64,000 nt of DNA from Liolophura sinensis (GCF_032854445.1 NC_088303.1:2427501-2491500), one strand, 5' to 3'. Counted from the stretch's first letter, positions 23,606 to 35,124 are shown. Program-made: numbers and translations. The notes: generated by a model from the letters alone, not told the origin.

Positions 23606-25661
23606 GCATAATCCCAGTAAATAGTTTATCAATCTTTCTGTGTACAGCTCATAGTCATATACATGTAGTAGTCATTCTCTTCTTTTACATCCAATCTTTG
23701 CAGCACTAATTCTATCTGAAGAACACATCACAAGACTTTCACAATCGATTCCATAGCAACAAAATGCACACACACAACATAAATGTATTTCGTTATTTTG
23801 TGGGAGTTGGCCACTTGATTTTTACCCACGACAGGTAATATAACATCACACCCTGCTTATGTTATCATCAGAACAGAGCCTCCTGTAATGCTACATTAGC
23901 AAAACCTGTTCTTGTCAGCACTCGATGATGCCTACTGTATTCTTATCCTCTCAAGTATAACATCATATCATTCAGCTACTGAAGACCTCTCACTAAGATG
24001 AATGTTTGTAAATTATTGGTTGTAATGTGGTTTGTTTTTGGACTTGATGGCATTTTCCTCTTATATTCCTTTCATCCTTGTTCTATGCAGCTCAGAAATA
24101 ATTGTTACAATGAAGAGTTCCCTCCCTTAGATCCTACGCCCACAACTGTATTAAAGCCCCTTTGTTACACAGCATGGTAGTTATGTACAGTGTTCCACTA
24201 AACATGTGTCCCGTAATTTCTCAACGGCTAACACTTTCTCAAGCTGATTACTCTGACAAGTGTATCCTGTATACTAATGGAACTTTGTTTAACTTAAGTT
24301 GAGACATTCCAAAGGTACATTATGTCCACATTTACCACAATTCATAGTATGAACAACATGTGTATGATAGCTTACAATCTTGATGTACAGGACGTAGGAA
24401 GTTCTGATTGTCACTGTTTACATATTTAACATTGGAAAAGGTCACACTCATATTAGTTTCATCTGAATTATTGCAGCACATCACCACTTATTTATTCATC
24501 CTCCAGCATTTCAGAAATAAGCAATTTCTTCATGCATTGAGACATCCATGTCCAGTAGAAAAACTGGTCTTATTTGCATTTTATGCAAACAAGAGAATTT
24601 TGAGCCAGATTTTGGAGGGATTAAGAGTTTTTGAGCCAATGACATTTTTTTTGTTTTTGTTTTCACACAGTGTGGTTTCAGTGAAATGTAAACAGTGCCC
24701 TTGCCCACCCAGAGAACATGTGACAAAGGGTGACAAGACAGGGGTGCGGATAACTCTCCAGGGTCCAATTAATACGGAACTTTACTTCCATTGGTATCCT
24801 CTCAACAATGTAAATATTCTTACTAATGGAAAAATAATCTAAGGTATTTTCTGAGATTTTTTCAATGAGGTGAAAGCTGCCCTTGACAGAAACAATTTTG
24901 AAATACCTAAATTTTATACTTCGCATTATCCACCAATCACAAGCTGGTTCACTACATGTAATAAAAGGTAATCTGTGGCAGGTAGATGTATGTTGCTGAG
25001 GCTAGATGCACAAGGAAGCACCTTTAACACGGCCAAATCCGCAAAGAAATACAGACTGCAGGTAAAGCTCCCAGGTGTAAGTGCACACCTTTCTTATCAA
25101 GGCATGGAGGTGTCACAACACAGGTACGCCCCAAAGGGTACCAGTAACCAGGCTAAGGTATGACTCAACACGTATCTCCCACTTACAAGGTATCAGTATA
25201 CAGGCTGGTCACATGAATGCCACGTACCTATGCATTTTAGCACCTCAACGGCTGCACATTTCAATGGCGTGGTCACATACACAGCTTGGATGACAAAAAT
25301 GAGTTGTAAAAGAGTGAGTCATAGGAATGTAGACTTTGATATTTCCTGTTCCGTCCTCCCTACTCCCCCCTCCCTCTATCAGTCTAAGGAGAGTAGACTG
25401 GCCAGCCCACGCTGGTCACTGACAGGTCACCTGCCCTGCCATTTCAACATTCCAACACATTGTATTACCAGTCATTTACATTTATGTGTACATTTATATA
25501 TATATCAACAAAATATCCTCTGTTACAGTGTAAATAGCACTTGAGGTATATGCCGATTGTATCTGTAGTGTCCATCACTCCTCCAGCTTGTACCTCACTG
25601 ACTGAGAGAACACCTACACAACTTCACATAAATCAACAATACATACCTTAACTTTAATTAG
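23606..25661. other. Single-copy AT-rich DNA, possible 3' UTR of ataxin-1 homologue
   Basis: No exon, array or element was recognised. It lies 3' of the minus-strand stop codon at 25868. TTTATT (AATAAA on the minus strand) at 24491-24496 is one possible poly(A) signal; another is at 22245-22250. Which, if either, is used cannot be decided from sequence. Confidence 0.35.
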
Positions 25662-25664
25662 TGT

Positions 25665-25708
<44 letters not shown>
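25662..25708. repeat. (AT)n microsatellite
   Basis: A pure AT run of about 42 bp at 25667-25708, about 160 bp downstream of the ataxin-1 stop codon on the minus strand. Confidence 0.96.
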
Positions 25709-25713
<5 letters not shown>

Positions 25714-25867
25714 AAAGATATCCCTTCAGGTGATATCTTATGGATCTGGTACTCCTTGGGAATACATGTATATCATTATATGTATGTTTATGTATATTTA
25801 TACACGTGTATATACGGCTGGCTAAAATCACAAAGTATATACCTAAATCTGTGCACGTGAGCCATTA

Positions 25868-26401
25868 TCATGTGTTGCCACCAGCAGGCTCCGCCCCTGG
25901 TGATTTACTGTTCTCGCCCTTTAGGCTCTTCTTACTGGGTGGCTCGGCATCGGTCTCTACGCTGACCTGGTCAGGCGCTGACCAGCGGCGTTTCCGTGGA
26001 GGCATGTTCTCAGGATGAGAGCTCTGTGACAAGGACACTTTACTGCTGGCCTCTTCACCCACAACCTTACTGTCTTGTGTTGTCTGCTTCTCCTTTAGCG
26101 AATGCAGCCGCTGCCCTTCTTCAAGGGACATGACTCTAGCTGGAGGAGGCATGCGTGAGGGTGTTGTGAACCTAACTGAGCCCGCTCCGTTGCGGCCTTT
26201 GCGCCGTTGTTCTGAAGGCTCTCTGTTGAGTTGTGACGCATGCGTCGTGACGTCCTTGTGAGTCAATGATATACACACATCACCCACTGCCAGTTTCTTA
26301 CAGCCTAAACCATATCTCTGAAGAGTCCTGTCTGGGGAACACGAAGACCAGCCTCGACCAAACACAAAAAACGGGTGCTCCATTGTTGCTTCAACAGTCA
26401 C
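25868..26401 (-). CDS. ATXN1: Ataxin-1 homologue, last coding exon (AXH second half and C-terminus)
   Basis: The exon begins after the acceptor TTGTGGTTACAG at 26402 and runs 177 codons to TGA at 25870-25868. It joins the exon ending at 32799 in phase 0. Residues 1-46 complete the AXH domain: HPFFVFGRGWSSCSPDR and LAVGDVCISL match the human ataxin-1 pattern closely. A low-complexity basic and serine-rich linker follows. At exon residues 136-143 is RKRRWSAP, the C-terminal motif that in human ataxin-1 serves as nuclear-localisation signal, U2AF ligand motif (Trp) and 14-3-3 site (Ser776). The matching serine would be residue 689 of the 725-residue model. The protein ends in an acidic, lysine-rich tail. 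Family knowledge: ataxin-1 is a nuclear transcriptional co-repressor that binds Capicua through AXH and RNA-splicing factors through the C-terminal motif. Orthology with ATXN1 versus ATXN1L cannot be decided. Confidence 0.96.
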   Translation of the reverse strand: MTVEATMEHPFFVFGRGWSSCSPDRTLQRYGLGCKKLAVGDVCISLTHKDVTTHASQLNREPSEQRRKGRNGAGSVRFTTPSRMPPPARVMSLEEGQRLHSLKEKQTTQDSKVVGEEASSKVSLSQSSHPENMPPRKRRWSAPDQVSVETDAEPPSKKSLKGENSKSPGAEPAGGNT

Positions 26402-26749
26402 CTGTAACCACAACAAGAAATGATTGAAACATCGCTGAGATTTGGGAAATCTGCTTTGCTGTATCCGTTTAATCAAGCCCGTAAATAAGCTAAAGGACAA
26501 GCATAATGTCCTGAACCCAGTAGTATTTGACAGGTCCCACATGTATCTGTTTGGTACAGGACAAAACTGATATATATTATAACTGTTTTAATTATGTGAA
26601 CGGCTGAGAAATTTACCAATCATGAACTGCACTGACTTCAAAAATCATTCCCATGCTTGTTAATATATATGTATATACATATTTTTATATTACAAAAGTC
26701 GAAACCAGAATTGGAGAAACCTTGATACCTCAACTCATCTGAAGTTAAT

Positions 26750-28285
26750 TGTGAATGAGGATCTGCATCTGCCTAACAAAAACCTCCCATATTACAGAGC
26801 ACAAGTTAAACGTGAATGTGTATCTGCATCTGCCTAACAAAACCTCCCATATTACAGAGCACAAGTTAAACATGAATGAGCATCTGCATCTGCCTAACAA
26901 AACCTCCCATATTACAGAGCACAAGTTAAACGTGAATGAGCATCTGCCTAACAAAACCTCCCATATAACAGAGCAAAAGTTAAACGTGAATGAGCATCTG
27001 CCTAACAAAACCTCCCATATCACAGAGCACAAGTTAAACGTGAATGTGTATCTGCCTAACAAAACCTCCCATATTGCAGAGCACAAGTTAAACATGAATG
27101 TGTATCTGCCAAACAAAACCTCCCATATTACACAGCACAAGTTAAATGTGAATGTGCATCTGCATCTGCCTAACAAAACCTCCCATATTACAGAGCACAA
27201 GTTAAACGTGAATGAGCATCTGCCTAACAAAACCTCCCATATTACAGAGCACAAGTTAAACGTGAATGTGTATCTGCCTAACAAAACCTCCCATATTACA
27301 GAGCACAAGTTAAACGTGAATGTGTATCTGCCAAACAAAACCTCTGATATTACAGAGCACAAGTTAAACGTGAATGTGTATCTGCCAAACAAAACCTCCC
27401 ATATTACAGAGCACAAGTTAAACGTGAATGTGTATCTGCCAAACAAAACCTCCCATATTACAGAGCACAAGTTAAACGTGAATGTGTATCTGCCTAACAA
27501 AACCTCCCATATTACAGAGCACAAGTTAAACGTGAATGTGTATCTGCCAAACAAAACCTCTGATATTACAGAGCACAAGTTAAACGTGAATGAGCATCTG
27601 CCTAACAAAACCTCTGATATTACAGAGCACAAGTTAAACGTGAATGTGTATCTGCCTAACAAAACCTCCCATATTACAGAGCGCAAGTTAAACGTGAATG
27701 AGCATCTGCCTAACAAAACCTCCCATATTACAGAGCGCAAGTTAAACGTGAATGAGCATCTGCCAAACAAAACCTCCCATATTACAGAGCACAAGTTAAA
27801 CGTGAATGTGTATCTGCCAAACAAAACCTCCCATATTACAGAGCACAAGTTAAACGTGAATGAGCATCTGCCTAACAAAACCTCCCATATTACAGAGCAC
27901 AAGTTAAACGTGAATGAGCATCTGCCTAACAAAACCTCCCATATTACAGAGCACAAGTTAAACGTGAATGAGCATCTGCCTAACAAAACCTCCCATATTA
28001 CAGAGCACAAGTTAAACGTGAATGAGCATCTGCCTAACAAAACCTCCCATATTACAGAGCACAAGTTAAACGTGAATGAGCATCTGCCTAACAAAGCCTC
28101 CCATATTACAGAGCAAAAGTTAAACGTGAATGTGTATCTGCCTAACAAAACCTCCCATATTACAGAGCAGAAGTTAAACGTGAATGTGCATCTACATCTG
28201 GCTAACAAAGTCTCCCATATCACAGAGCACAAGTTAAACGTGAATGAGCATCTGCCAAACAAAACCTCCCATATTACAGAGCAGG
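26750..28285. repeat. 54-bp minisatellite in the ataxin-1 intron, ~28 units
   Basis: Units contain CCTAACAAAACCTCCCATAT followed by TACAGAGCACAAGTTAAACG and TGAATGTGTATCTG. A few units are 60 bp because CATCTG is repeated (26750-26950, 27150-27170, 28190). Two main unit classes alternate, GTGTATCTG and GAGCATCTG. In the plus frame a unit reads NKTSHITEHKLNVNVYLP, giving a 516-codon frame; the opposite strand is open for 505 codons. Both frames persist because the period is a multiple of three and copies are near-identical. There is no start context, splice site or domain, so it is treated as non-coding intronic DNA. Confidence 0.96.
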
Positions 28286-28934
28286 AAAACCATTACAAAC
28301 TATAGCATTTCGCCAGGTGTGGGAGCAGGACTAAGAAAAAAAAAAGAAAACAAGAAATGGCTGAAATTCTGCAAAAGAAGTTTGATGTTTACATGAATAT
28401 AACATCATTAATGCATTCAAGTGGAACGGAATGATTCCCGGCTTTTAAAAAAAAAACAAAAAAACACAAAAAACAAAGCCTGAAATCTGTGTCTACAACT
28501 AAATATTGCTCTTCTTGTAGGGTCGTCTTTAACTGTCAGGTGTACGTTTGTGTGCAGGTTTAACGTAAACCATGACTTGTGGTAAATGTATGTCCAAGGC
28601 TGTGCTCTGTCAATAAAGTAAAAACAAGAACTACAATCAGAGCTTAAGTAATGTTTGTCAATCATGAATCACTCTTTCTGAAATAATAACTCAGTCCTAA
28701 AGCAGTTACTGGTGTAAACTGAAAATCAAGTGTTCTTTTAGGCTTTTTCACTAAATGGGCTTGGCTGGAGTGTTAAGTATATGGGAACTTTTGTGATACT
28801 TCATCAGGCTTCAATGACTGGGGGTAATATGTAATATGGTTTAGGCAATTTGCTTTTAATGCTCTACTCACAACATTTCACTTTCACATGTTTAACAACA
28901 TTATGGATTATATTTGAAGGATACTGAGACCGGC
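28286..28934. other. Intronic single-copy DNA
   Basis: AT-rich, with A-rich runs near 28335 and 28447. No gene or element was recognised. Confidence 0.5.
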
Positions 28935-29172
28935 AGATTAAAAGCTGTTAAGTGGTTACACAAGAATATCTTACTTATACAATGGTGGCAAAAAACAAAA
29001 CATGGTGAAAGGAAACCAGAAACAGCCCTGAGGAAACTCACAATCAGCAGGTTGCTGGCAGAAGGAAGTCAGCATGAGCTGGATTTTAACTCAAAGCAAC
29101 TGCATTGGCAAGAGGGTCCTGGGTAATTTCTACTACATTAACACGCAAACTACTAGGCCATGGTGGCCCCCA
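28935..29172 (-). mobile_element. Complete but decayed tRNA-derived SINE
   Basis: Read on the minus strand from 29172: a GGGGGCCACCATGGCCTAGT head, TTACCCAGGACCCT, CAGTTGCTTTGAGTTAAAAT (box-B-like), CTCATGCTGACTTCCTTCTG, CAGCAACCTGCTGATTGTGA, then TATAAGTAAGATATTCTTGT near the 3' end. Each block aligns in order with the SINE at 38514-38785. Many substitutions indicate an old insertion. It lies in the ataxin-1 intron, same strand as the gene. Confidence 0.85.
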
Positions 29173-29739
29173 AGCAAGTGATATTTTGATCTTTTACAGG
29201 AACTGTAGAAGAACTAGACCAAAAGGGACCAGAGTAAAAATTAACCATCAAATCCACTGACTTAATACATGTATATCAGGCTGGATGGAATTTTCAGATT
29301 TGGGGATTCCAATGTTGTGATCAGATCTGTTGAAAATAGACACCAATATTTAACTAAACTGGACATCTGACATAATTCTGTGATATACAACATTCCTTTC
29401 TGAACTCTGCCATCAAAAAACATATCACAGTAAATAGCAATAAAGCCAGTGTCATAATACAACTGGTACTTCCACACAGGTTCAGTGTAGCTGCAAAAAT
29501 TATTAACAAGTATAAATTCACATTTTCTGTTGTGTAAGCAAACAATCTGTATCTCTGGATCCACAAGAACATCTACATGTATGTTAAACAAAATACCTGG
29601 CAAGTCACTAAATATGTGAACGATTAGCTCAGTGTTTACAAGGTAATAGAGGCGCATGCCCAACAACATTGAACGACGCCGTACTCTAGAATATTTCACA
29701 TATCTCATGTCTGTCAGGTTTTAACAGTGGGGGAAACCA
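29173..29739. other. Intronic single-copy DNA
   Basis: Includes a 148-codon minus-strand frame (29708-29262) with no recognisable domain, no flanking splice logic tied to the gene and no homologue I recognise. Left unassigned. Confidence 0.4.
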
Positions 29740-31185
29740 CCTGTACTAGATACCTGACAAACCAGAGTGCTTGAAAGAAGCCAATGACCTATACTACATA
29801 CCTGACCAACCAGAGTGCTTGGAAGAAGCCACTCACCTGACAAACCATAGTGCTTGGAGGAAACCACTGACCTGTACTACATACCTGACAAACCAGAGTG
29901 CTTGGAAGAAGCCACTGACCTGTACTACATACCTGACAAACCAGAGGGCTTGGAGGAAACCACTAACCTGTACTTCACGCCTGACAAACCAAAGTGCTTG
30001 GAAGAAGCCAATGACCTGTACTACATGCCTGATAAACCATAGTGCTTGGAAGAAGCCACTGACCTGTACTTCATGCCTGATAAACCAGAGTCTTGGAGGA
30101 CATTTACTGCATACCTGACAAGCCAGAGTGCTTAGAGGAAACCACTAACCTTTACCACATTCCTGACCAACCAGAGTGCTTGGAAGAAGCCACTGACCTG
30201 TACTACATACCTGATAAACCATGTGCTTCGAAGAAGCCACTGACCTGTATTACATTCCTGACCAACCAGAGTGCTTGGAAGAAGCCACTGACCTGTATTA
30301 CATACCTGACAAACCAGGGTGCTTGAAGAAGCCACTGACCTGTACTACATATCTGACAAACCAGAGTGCTTGGAGGACATTTACTGCATACCTGACAAGC
30401 CAGAGTGCTTAGAGGAAACCACTAACCTTTACTACATACCTGACAAACCAGAGTGCTTGGAGGAAACCAGTGACCTTCACTACATACCAGACAAACCAGA
30501 GCGCTTGGAGGAAACCAGTGACCTTCACTACATACCTAACAAACTAGCATGCTTGGAGGACACCACTGACCTTTTCTGGATACCTGACAAATCAGAGAGC
30601 TTGGAGGAAACCACTAACCTTTTCTGCATACCTGACAAATCAGAGTGCTTGGAGGAAACCACTGACCTTTACTGCATGCCTGACAAACGAGCAAGCTTGG
30701 AGGAAACCACTGACCTTTGCTACATACCTGACAAACCAGAGTGCTTGGAGGAAACCACTGACCTTTACTGCATACCTGACAAACCAGAGAGCTTGGAGGA
30801 AACCACTAACCTTTACCACATAACTGACAAACAAGAGTGCTTGGAAGAAGCCACTGACCTGTACTACATACCTGACAAACCAGAGAGCTTGGAGGAAACC
30901 ACTGACCTTTACTATATAACTGACAAACCAGCGTGTTTGGAAGAAGCCACTGACCTCTACTGCATACTTGACAAACCAGCAAGCTTGGAGGAAACCACTG
31001 ATCTTTATTACATACCTGAGAAAACCACTGACTTTTACCACATACCTGACAAATCAGAGTGCTTAAAGGAAACCACTGATCTTTACTACATACCTGACAA
31101 ACCAGAGTGCTTGGAGGAAACCACAGACCTTTACGGCATACTGGACAAACCTGAGTGCTTGACAAACATCCTAACATGCCACACC
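29740..31185. repeat. 48-bp minisatellite in the ataxin-1 intron, ~30 units
   Basis: Units carry CAGAGTGCTTGGAGGAAACC, ACTGACCTTTACTACATACC and TGACAAAC. The plus frame reads PECLEETTDLYYIPDK per unit. Units at the left have GAAGAAGCC in place of GAGGAAACC and several are truncated (for example near 30080 and 30375). Sequence is unrelated to the 48-bp array at 1-9803. The 292-codon plus frame (30319-31197) is a product of the period and is not considered a gene. Confidence 0.95.
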
Positions 31186-31262
31186 AACAAGAGCTAGATT
31201 TAAACATGTGATCTCATAATCTGACAATGGTAGAGAACCAGCACTTTAACCATCTGAGCCAA
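31186..31262 (-). mobile_element. tRNA-like SINE head (decayed)
   Basis: On the minus strand: GGCTCAGATGGTTAAAGTGC (box-A-like) and, about 25 bp further, GATCACATGTTTAAATCTAG in the box-B position. The spacing and reading suit a tRNA-derived head. No 3' body was recognised, so it is either truncated or chance. Confidence 0.45.
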
Positions 31263-31476
31263 CAAGGTCATGTTTGTGGTACCAGTTTCTTTAAAATTTC
31301 TAGAAGTCATCAAGAGATAAAGTGTTTACAAGGGACCAGACAAAGGGGCACACTGTTGTCAACCTCTATGACAATACAACAACATGTACATGTAGGCCTA
31401 TTGTGGCTGAGGGGTAAAAATGACTGCCATGTTGTTGAGACAACCACCCCAATAAACAGCCAGTGAAAAGGCTAAC

Positions 31477-31487
31477 ATATATACATC

Positions 31488-31532
<45 letters not shown>
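31477..31532. repeat. (TA)n microsatellite
   Basis: A TA dinucleotide run, nearly pure from 31495 to 31532. Confidence 0.96.
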
Positions 31533-31535
<3 letters not shown>

Positions 31536-32477
31536 GCATACAACCTGGGCCAATACCCATGTACATGCATGTCGGTATGTACGTGTGTGCAAATTGTTTA
31601 TGTACTCAGTGTAGACATGTGTACATAGTACACACTGTTATTGACAACCAGGATTTCCTTTGTAAAGGAAACACTCACACAGCTGTACTCAGTATTTTCA
31701 AGGGTTGTGAGAAATAGCCATCTAAATCAGATCATCAGTGAATGACCACTTTCACAATACATTTGACAATATAGTATACTTCTCTTTAGTTCTTTTGGAA
31801 ACTGCATTCAGATATATATAACATTCATTTTGAGAAAGATAACAAATAAAACGTGTATGGCTCAATCACATACTACTTTCTAAAACCACTCTATCTTTCA
31901 AAATTTTACTTCACTAACTGAACTCAAAAATTCTTGGCGACGAATAAAGGCAAAGAACATCCTAGTATGAAGTAAATGTCAGATGAAAGAATATTAAACA
32001 TTCTCCGGGAAAATAGTTTGATTTATTTTTTTAGAATATTTTTCGACCGACAGTGTGGTGCAATGCATTTAAAACGCTGGATTCTACAGTGGCCTTTTCT
32101 GACTATATTGGGAATAGTGATGTCACTTCAGCTTTTTTTTGGCACCTGACAAACATACATGTAGGCTACCATAGAATCCTAGGTTTTAAATCATTTTAGT
32201 TGGTTAAAACTATACTTTATTTATTGTTTTCTTTGCCTTCAAGCAGCTCTCTACGTGATTTTTCAGTGTGTAGATCATACTGTTGATCCATTGATAAAAT
32301 GTGTGAAATCTTGTCTTTGTTGGGCCTCCTGTCTTCTAACACAACCATTTCTTTAACCCCAGACTTTAGTGCAAGATGATGTGAAATCTATAAGAGGGGA
32401 GGTCACAGCTATGATGAATTTGCATTTGTTAACTTCACCACAGGTTGAGGTTTACGGGTTGAGGAAACTGTAGCGCC
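31533..32477. other. Intronic single-copy DNA
   Basis: AT-rich; no exon, array or element was recognised. Confidence 0.45.
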
Positions 32478-32610
32478 CAGAGTTAATCACGGCCCTTCAC
32501 CAGACCGCTGGCTGGACTTGAACATGCGACCTCACTGGCCATGTACCAGATGGTAGATGGGACAGTGATGTATTTAATGACTGAGTAAACAATGTCCCCC
32601 CAACCGCCAA
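32478..32610 (-). mobile_element. tRNA-like SINE fragment
   Basis: On the minus strand: CCAGTGAGGTCGCATGTTCA AGTCCAGCC, a good box B, followed by GGTCTGGTGAAGGGCCGTG and GCGCTACAGTTT. A block resembling GGCC...CTACAGTTT after box B also occurs in the element at 51998-52200, suggesting one family. It is about 190-320 bp from the exon at 32799. Confidence 0.55.
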
Positions 32611-32798
32611 ACAAGGTTAGGGAAAAGATCCCCACAAGGGCTAAAGTAAAAGCTAAGCCAAGTTTGGAGTCATTCATTGATTTTCTTAATTAATAATCAA
32701 AATAAAACTTAAAGAATCCATATTTTTAGTTTAAAAAAAAAAAGAATGACACTTGCTAGATTCGAATTCACAGTTACGACATTGCTACTGATACATAC

Positions 32799-34477
32799 CT
32801 GTACCCTATGTTCCCCGACAGAGAAGCTCAGTATTGCTGTTCCCCGTTCGTAATTCTCCTGGATTCTCACGACAGTACTGGAGTCAATTTTTAAATCACT
32901 GCTGATCTGAGCACTATTAACAAAGTCATCGGTTTCTAAATCTTCCACACGTTTAAAGTCACCATTGGCCAGCTCTATGATGGAACCCTTCATGAAGTGT
33001 GGAGGGTAGTGTGGCTGTGAGCCCATATAGGGAGGAGTGTAGCCCACAGGATGGGAGTGAGATCGCCCAGCAGTCCCGTGGGCCATCACTGACCCTCCAC
33101 TGGGTGCCACCTCTGCAACAGTTGGCAAATGGGAAATCGAAGCACTAGCTTTTGTCCGTTTAGGAGACGGAAGTTCTGTTTTGACTCGAGGAGACAACGT
33201 CGCTTTAACATCACTGAGTGGAGGCCGGTCGATTTGAATATCAGGAGGTCGTGTCAGAATTCTGTGTTTCAAACTTCCCTCCTTGCCACAAGGAACGCCC
33301 TTATAGGCCAAGTCTTTGGGAATGCCATCCTGCTTCATGTTATCCCTCCCCTTGGAGGCTTTTCCCTGAGATCCCGGGGAGTGAGAAGAGGAGGGGTCAT
33401 GGAGCTTGGTGTCCCGCAGTGGCAGAGGTGCACTTGTAAGTCGTCCTCTCATCTCGTAATCGGTCTTTGACTTGTTTCCCAGGTCTGGGTGTAACTGGCC
33501 GGCGACAGATTGGTTGGAAAGGTGAGGCAGACTTGGCCCGGGTGAGTTGGCCGAGGTCATGTGAGCGTGGGAGGAGGAAGAGGCAAGCGCAGAGAACTGA
33601 GGTATATGTCCAGTTAAGTAAGGGGAGCGAGGTAGCTGAGTCTGCTGTACATGGCTGCCCATACTGGCCAGAACGGCAGAGTAGGACTCAATGTGTGGGT
33701 AGTGGCTGGCCAACAGGGAGCCATGGCCGTAGCTGCTGGCAAACTGCGGATATAAGGAGCTGTAGGGTGACACGGAGGCCAGGTGGGTGGGCTGGCCGTG
33801 GAGGGTATACATGGGGGAGGAGTAGAGGGGGTTGGAGGCACTGGTTGTGTATAGGGAGGGGTATTGGCCCACGTTAGGGTACAGTCTCTGAGTGGGCACC
33901 TCAGGCAGCGTGAGTGGCGGGCGGAAGAGGCTACTGGCCGAGGCAGGGGCCGGATTAGCTTGAGATCCGGACGACAAGACCAGGTGACCCTCCTGTCCAG
34001 AGATTAGGCGCGAAGCGAGCATGCCCTCGGTTGGGCGCTGATGGGCATGGCTGGAGCTGCTGGCATCAGCTAACCACGTCGAGGTTTCGTTGGTTGTGGG
34101 GGTGTTGCCACTCAGTCTACTTCTGTCAAATCCATTGGTATTCATTCGTCTTTCACACTGCCCCTCATGGCCCTTCTGGTCCGCCGGACTTGCAGGACAC
34201 GGCTGCAAGGCCGAGGTGGTCTTTGTAACTGCTGAGCCTGAACAACTGGACGTGTAGGTTTTTGTGGAGCTAGGGCTCCCTGAGTGAGGTTTGTCCGTCA
34301 CTATCAGGCGGTCCTCAGGTAGCAACAGCTTACTTTTACCCACACGATGGTTTGGCTGCCCGTCATTTTTTTTCCATGCAGTGGCGTTGCTTTCCTGAGA
34401 CGATTTGAGCGAGTCCTCATAAGGTGGGGTGGAGGAGAGCATAGACTCTGAACATAGCAGTGATTGGCTGTCAGCAC
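32799..34477 (-). CDS. ATXN1: Ataxin-1 homologue, large exon (N-terminal region and AXH first half)
   Basis: The exon runs from acceptor GTATTTCCTCAG (AG at 34479-34478) to donor CAG/GTATGT (last base 32799). The frame is open from the acceptor; the first in-exon ATG is at 34442, so the start may be there or in an upstream exon (entry phase leaves GT as the end of a split codon). From that ATG the exon gives 548 residues. They are Ser/Pro/Thr/Tyr-rich and apparently disordered up to about 480. Residues 251-263, IESYSAVLASMGS, match human EAYSTLLANMGS, which lies just before the human polyglutamine tract; here it is followed only by HVQQTQ. VKTELPSPKR at about 420-435 is SUMO-site-like. AXH begins near 482 with FMKGSIIELANGDFKRVEDL and continues through SSDLKIDSSTVVRIQ and FSVGEHRVQ at the splice. 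Same gene as 25868-26401; the model totals 725 residues (human ATXN1 about 815). Confidence 0.97.
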
Positions 34478-34565
34478 CTGAGGAAATACAAACAGAAACA
34501 TGAGAGGTTAGCTGTAGTCAACTTCTGACACCCACAATGTGAAACTACCACGACTACTGTCCATG

Positions 34566-34690
34566 ACTTAAAATTTGTTTCCTCTCTTCTTGCTCTGCCC
34601 GGTTTCCTCCCACTGCAATGTTGGCTGGGATCGTCTAAGTAAAATATTCTTGAGAATGTCGCAAAAAAATATCAAATAAGTAAATTTAAA
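34566..34690 (+). mobile_element. SINE 3' fragment
   Basis: TGCCCGGTTTCCTCCCACTG, AATGTTGGCTGGGATCGTCT, AAGTAAAATATTCTTGAGAA and an ATCAAATAAGTAAAT tail follow the order of the SINE body and tail at 38700-38785. The tRNA head is absent. It lies about 90 bp upstream of the ataxin-1 exon, in the putative upstream intron. Confidence 0.85.
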
Positions 34691-34849
34691 ATTTTGCTAC
34701 GCAAAAATACATTTTAAGAGGGAAATAAATGTCATGAAATATAAGAGATATCTCTCAGAATCAGGCAAGGTGAGTAATGTAGCCATGGAAGAGAGTTTAG
34801 CTCATTTACAGTAATTACTGTCAACAATATAAAGGAACCATAAAACAAA

Positions 34850-35124
34850 GTAAAAGGAATCATTCTACAATGTAAAAAAACCATATTACAATGTAAAAGG
34901 AATCATACTACAATGTAAAAGGAATCATACTACAATGTAAAAGGAGTCATACTACAATGTAAAAAGAACCATACTACAATGTAAAAGGAGTCATACTACA
35001 ATGTAAAAGGAATCATACTACAATGTAAAATGAATGATACTACAATGTAAAAAGAGCCATACCACAATGTAAGAGGAACCACAATGTAAAAGGAACCATA
35101 CCACAATGTAAAAGGAAGTATACC
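34850..35124. repeat. 24-bp tandem repeat, ~11 units
   Basis: CAATGTAAAAGGAATCATAC TACA repeats with GAGTC, GAACC and CCACA variants. Units are 24 bp, with two shortened copies near 35080. Confidence 0.95.

Larger units (their letters stand above)
26402..32798 (-). other. Intron of the ataxin-1 homologue (6397 bp)
   Basis: Donor CAG/GTATGT (GT at 32798-32797) and acceptor GGTTACAG/GTGACT (AG at 26403-26402) are both canonical and keep the AXH domain in frame. The intron contains the 54-bp and 48-bp minisatellites, a complete but decayed SINE, tRNA-like SINE heads and a TA microsatellite, each listed separately. The remaining sequence (about 28.3-28.9, 29.2-29.7, 31.3-32.5 kb) shows no recognisable gene. 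Confidence 0.92.

Noticed and set aside
26745-28305. 516- and 505-codon frames as genes inside the ataxin-1 intron
   Set aside because: Both strands are open equally, the content is a pure 54-bp tandem repeat, and no domain or signal is present.
29262-29708. 148-codon minus-strand frame as an extra ataxin-1 exon
   Set aside because: No similarity to ataxin-1, and the flanking exons already join in phase across an intact AXH domain.
30319-31197. Acidic PECLEETTDLYYIPDK repeat protein
   Set aside because: It is the in-frame reading of a 48-bp minisatellite with truncated units that break the frame at its left end.
33129-33877. Plus-strand frames of 113-136 codons opposite ataxin-1
   Set aside because: They are shadows of the strongly supported minus-strand coding exon.
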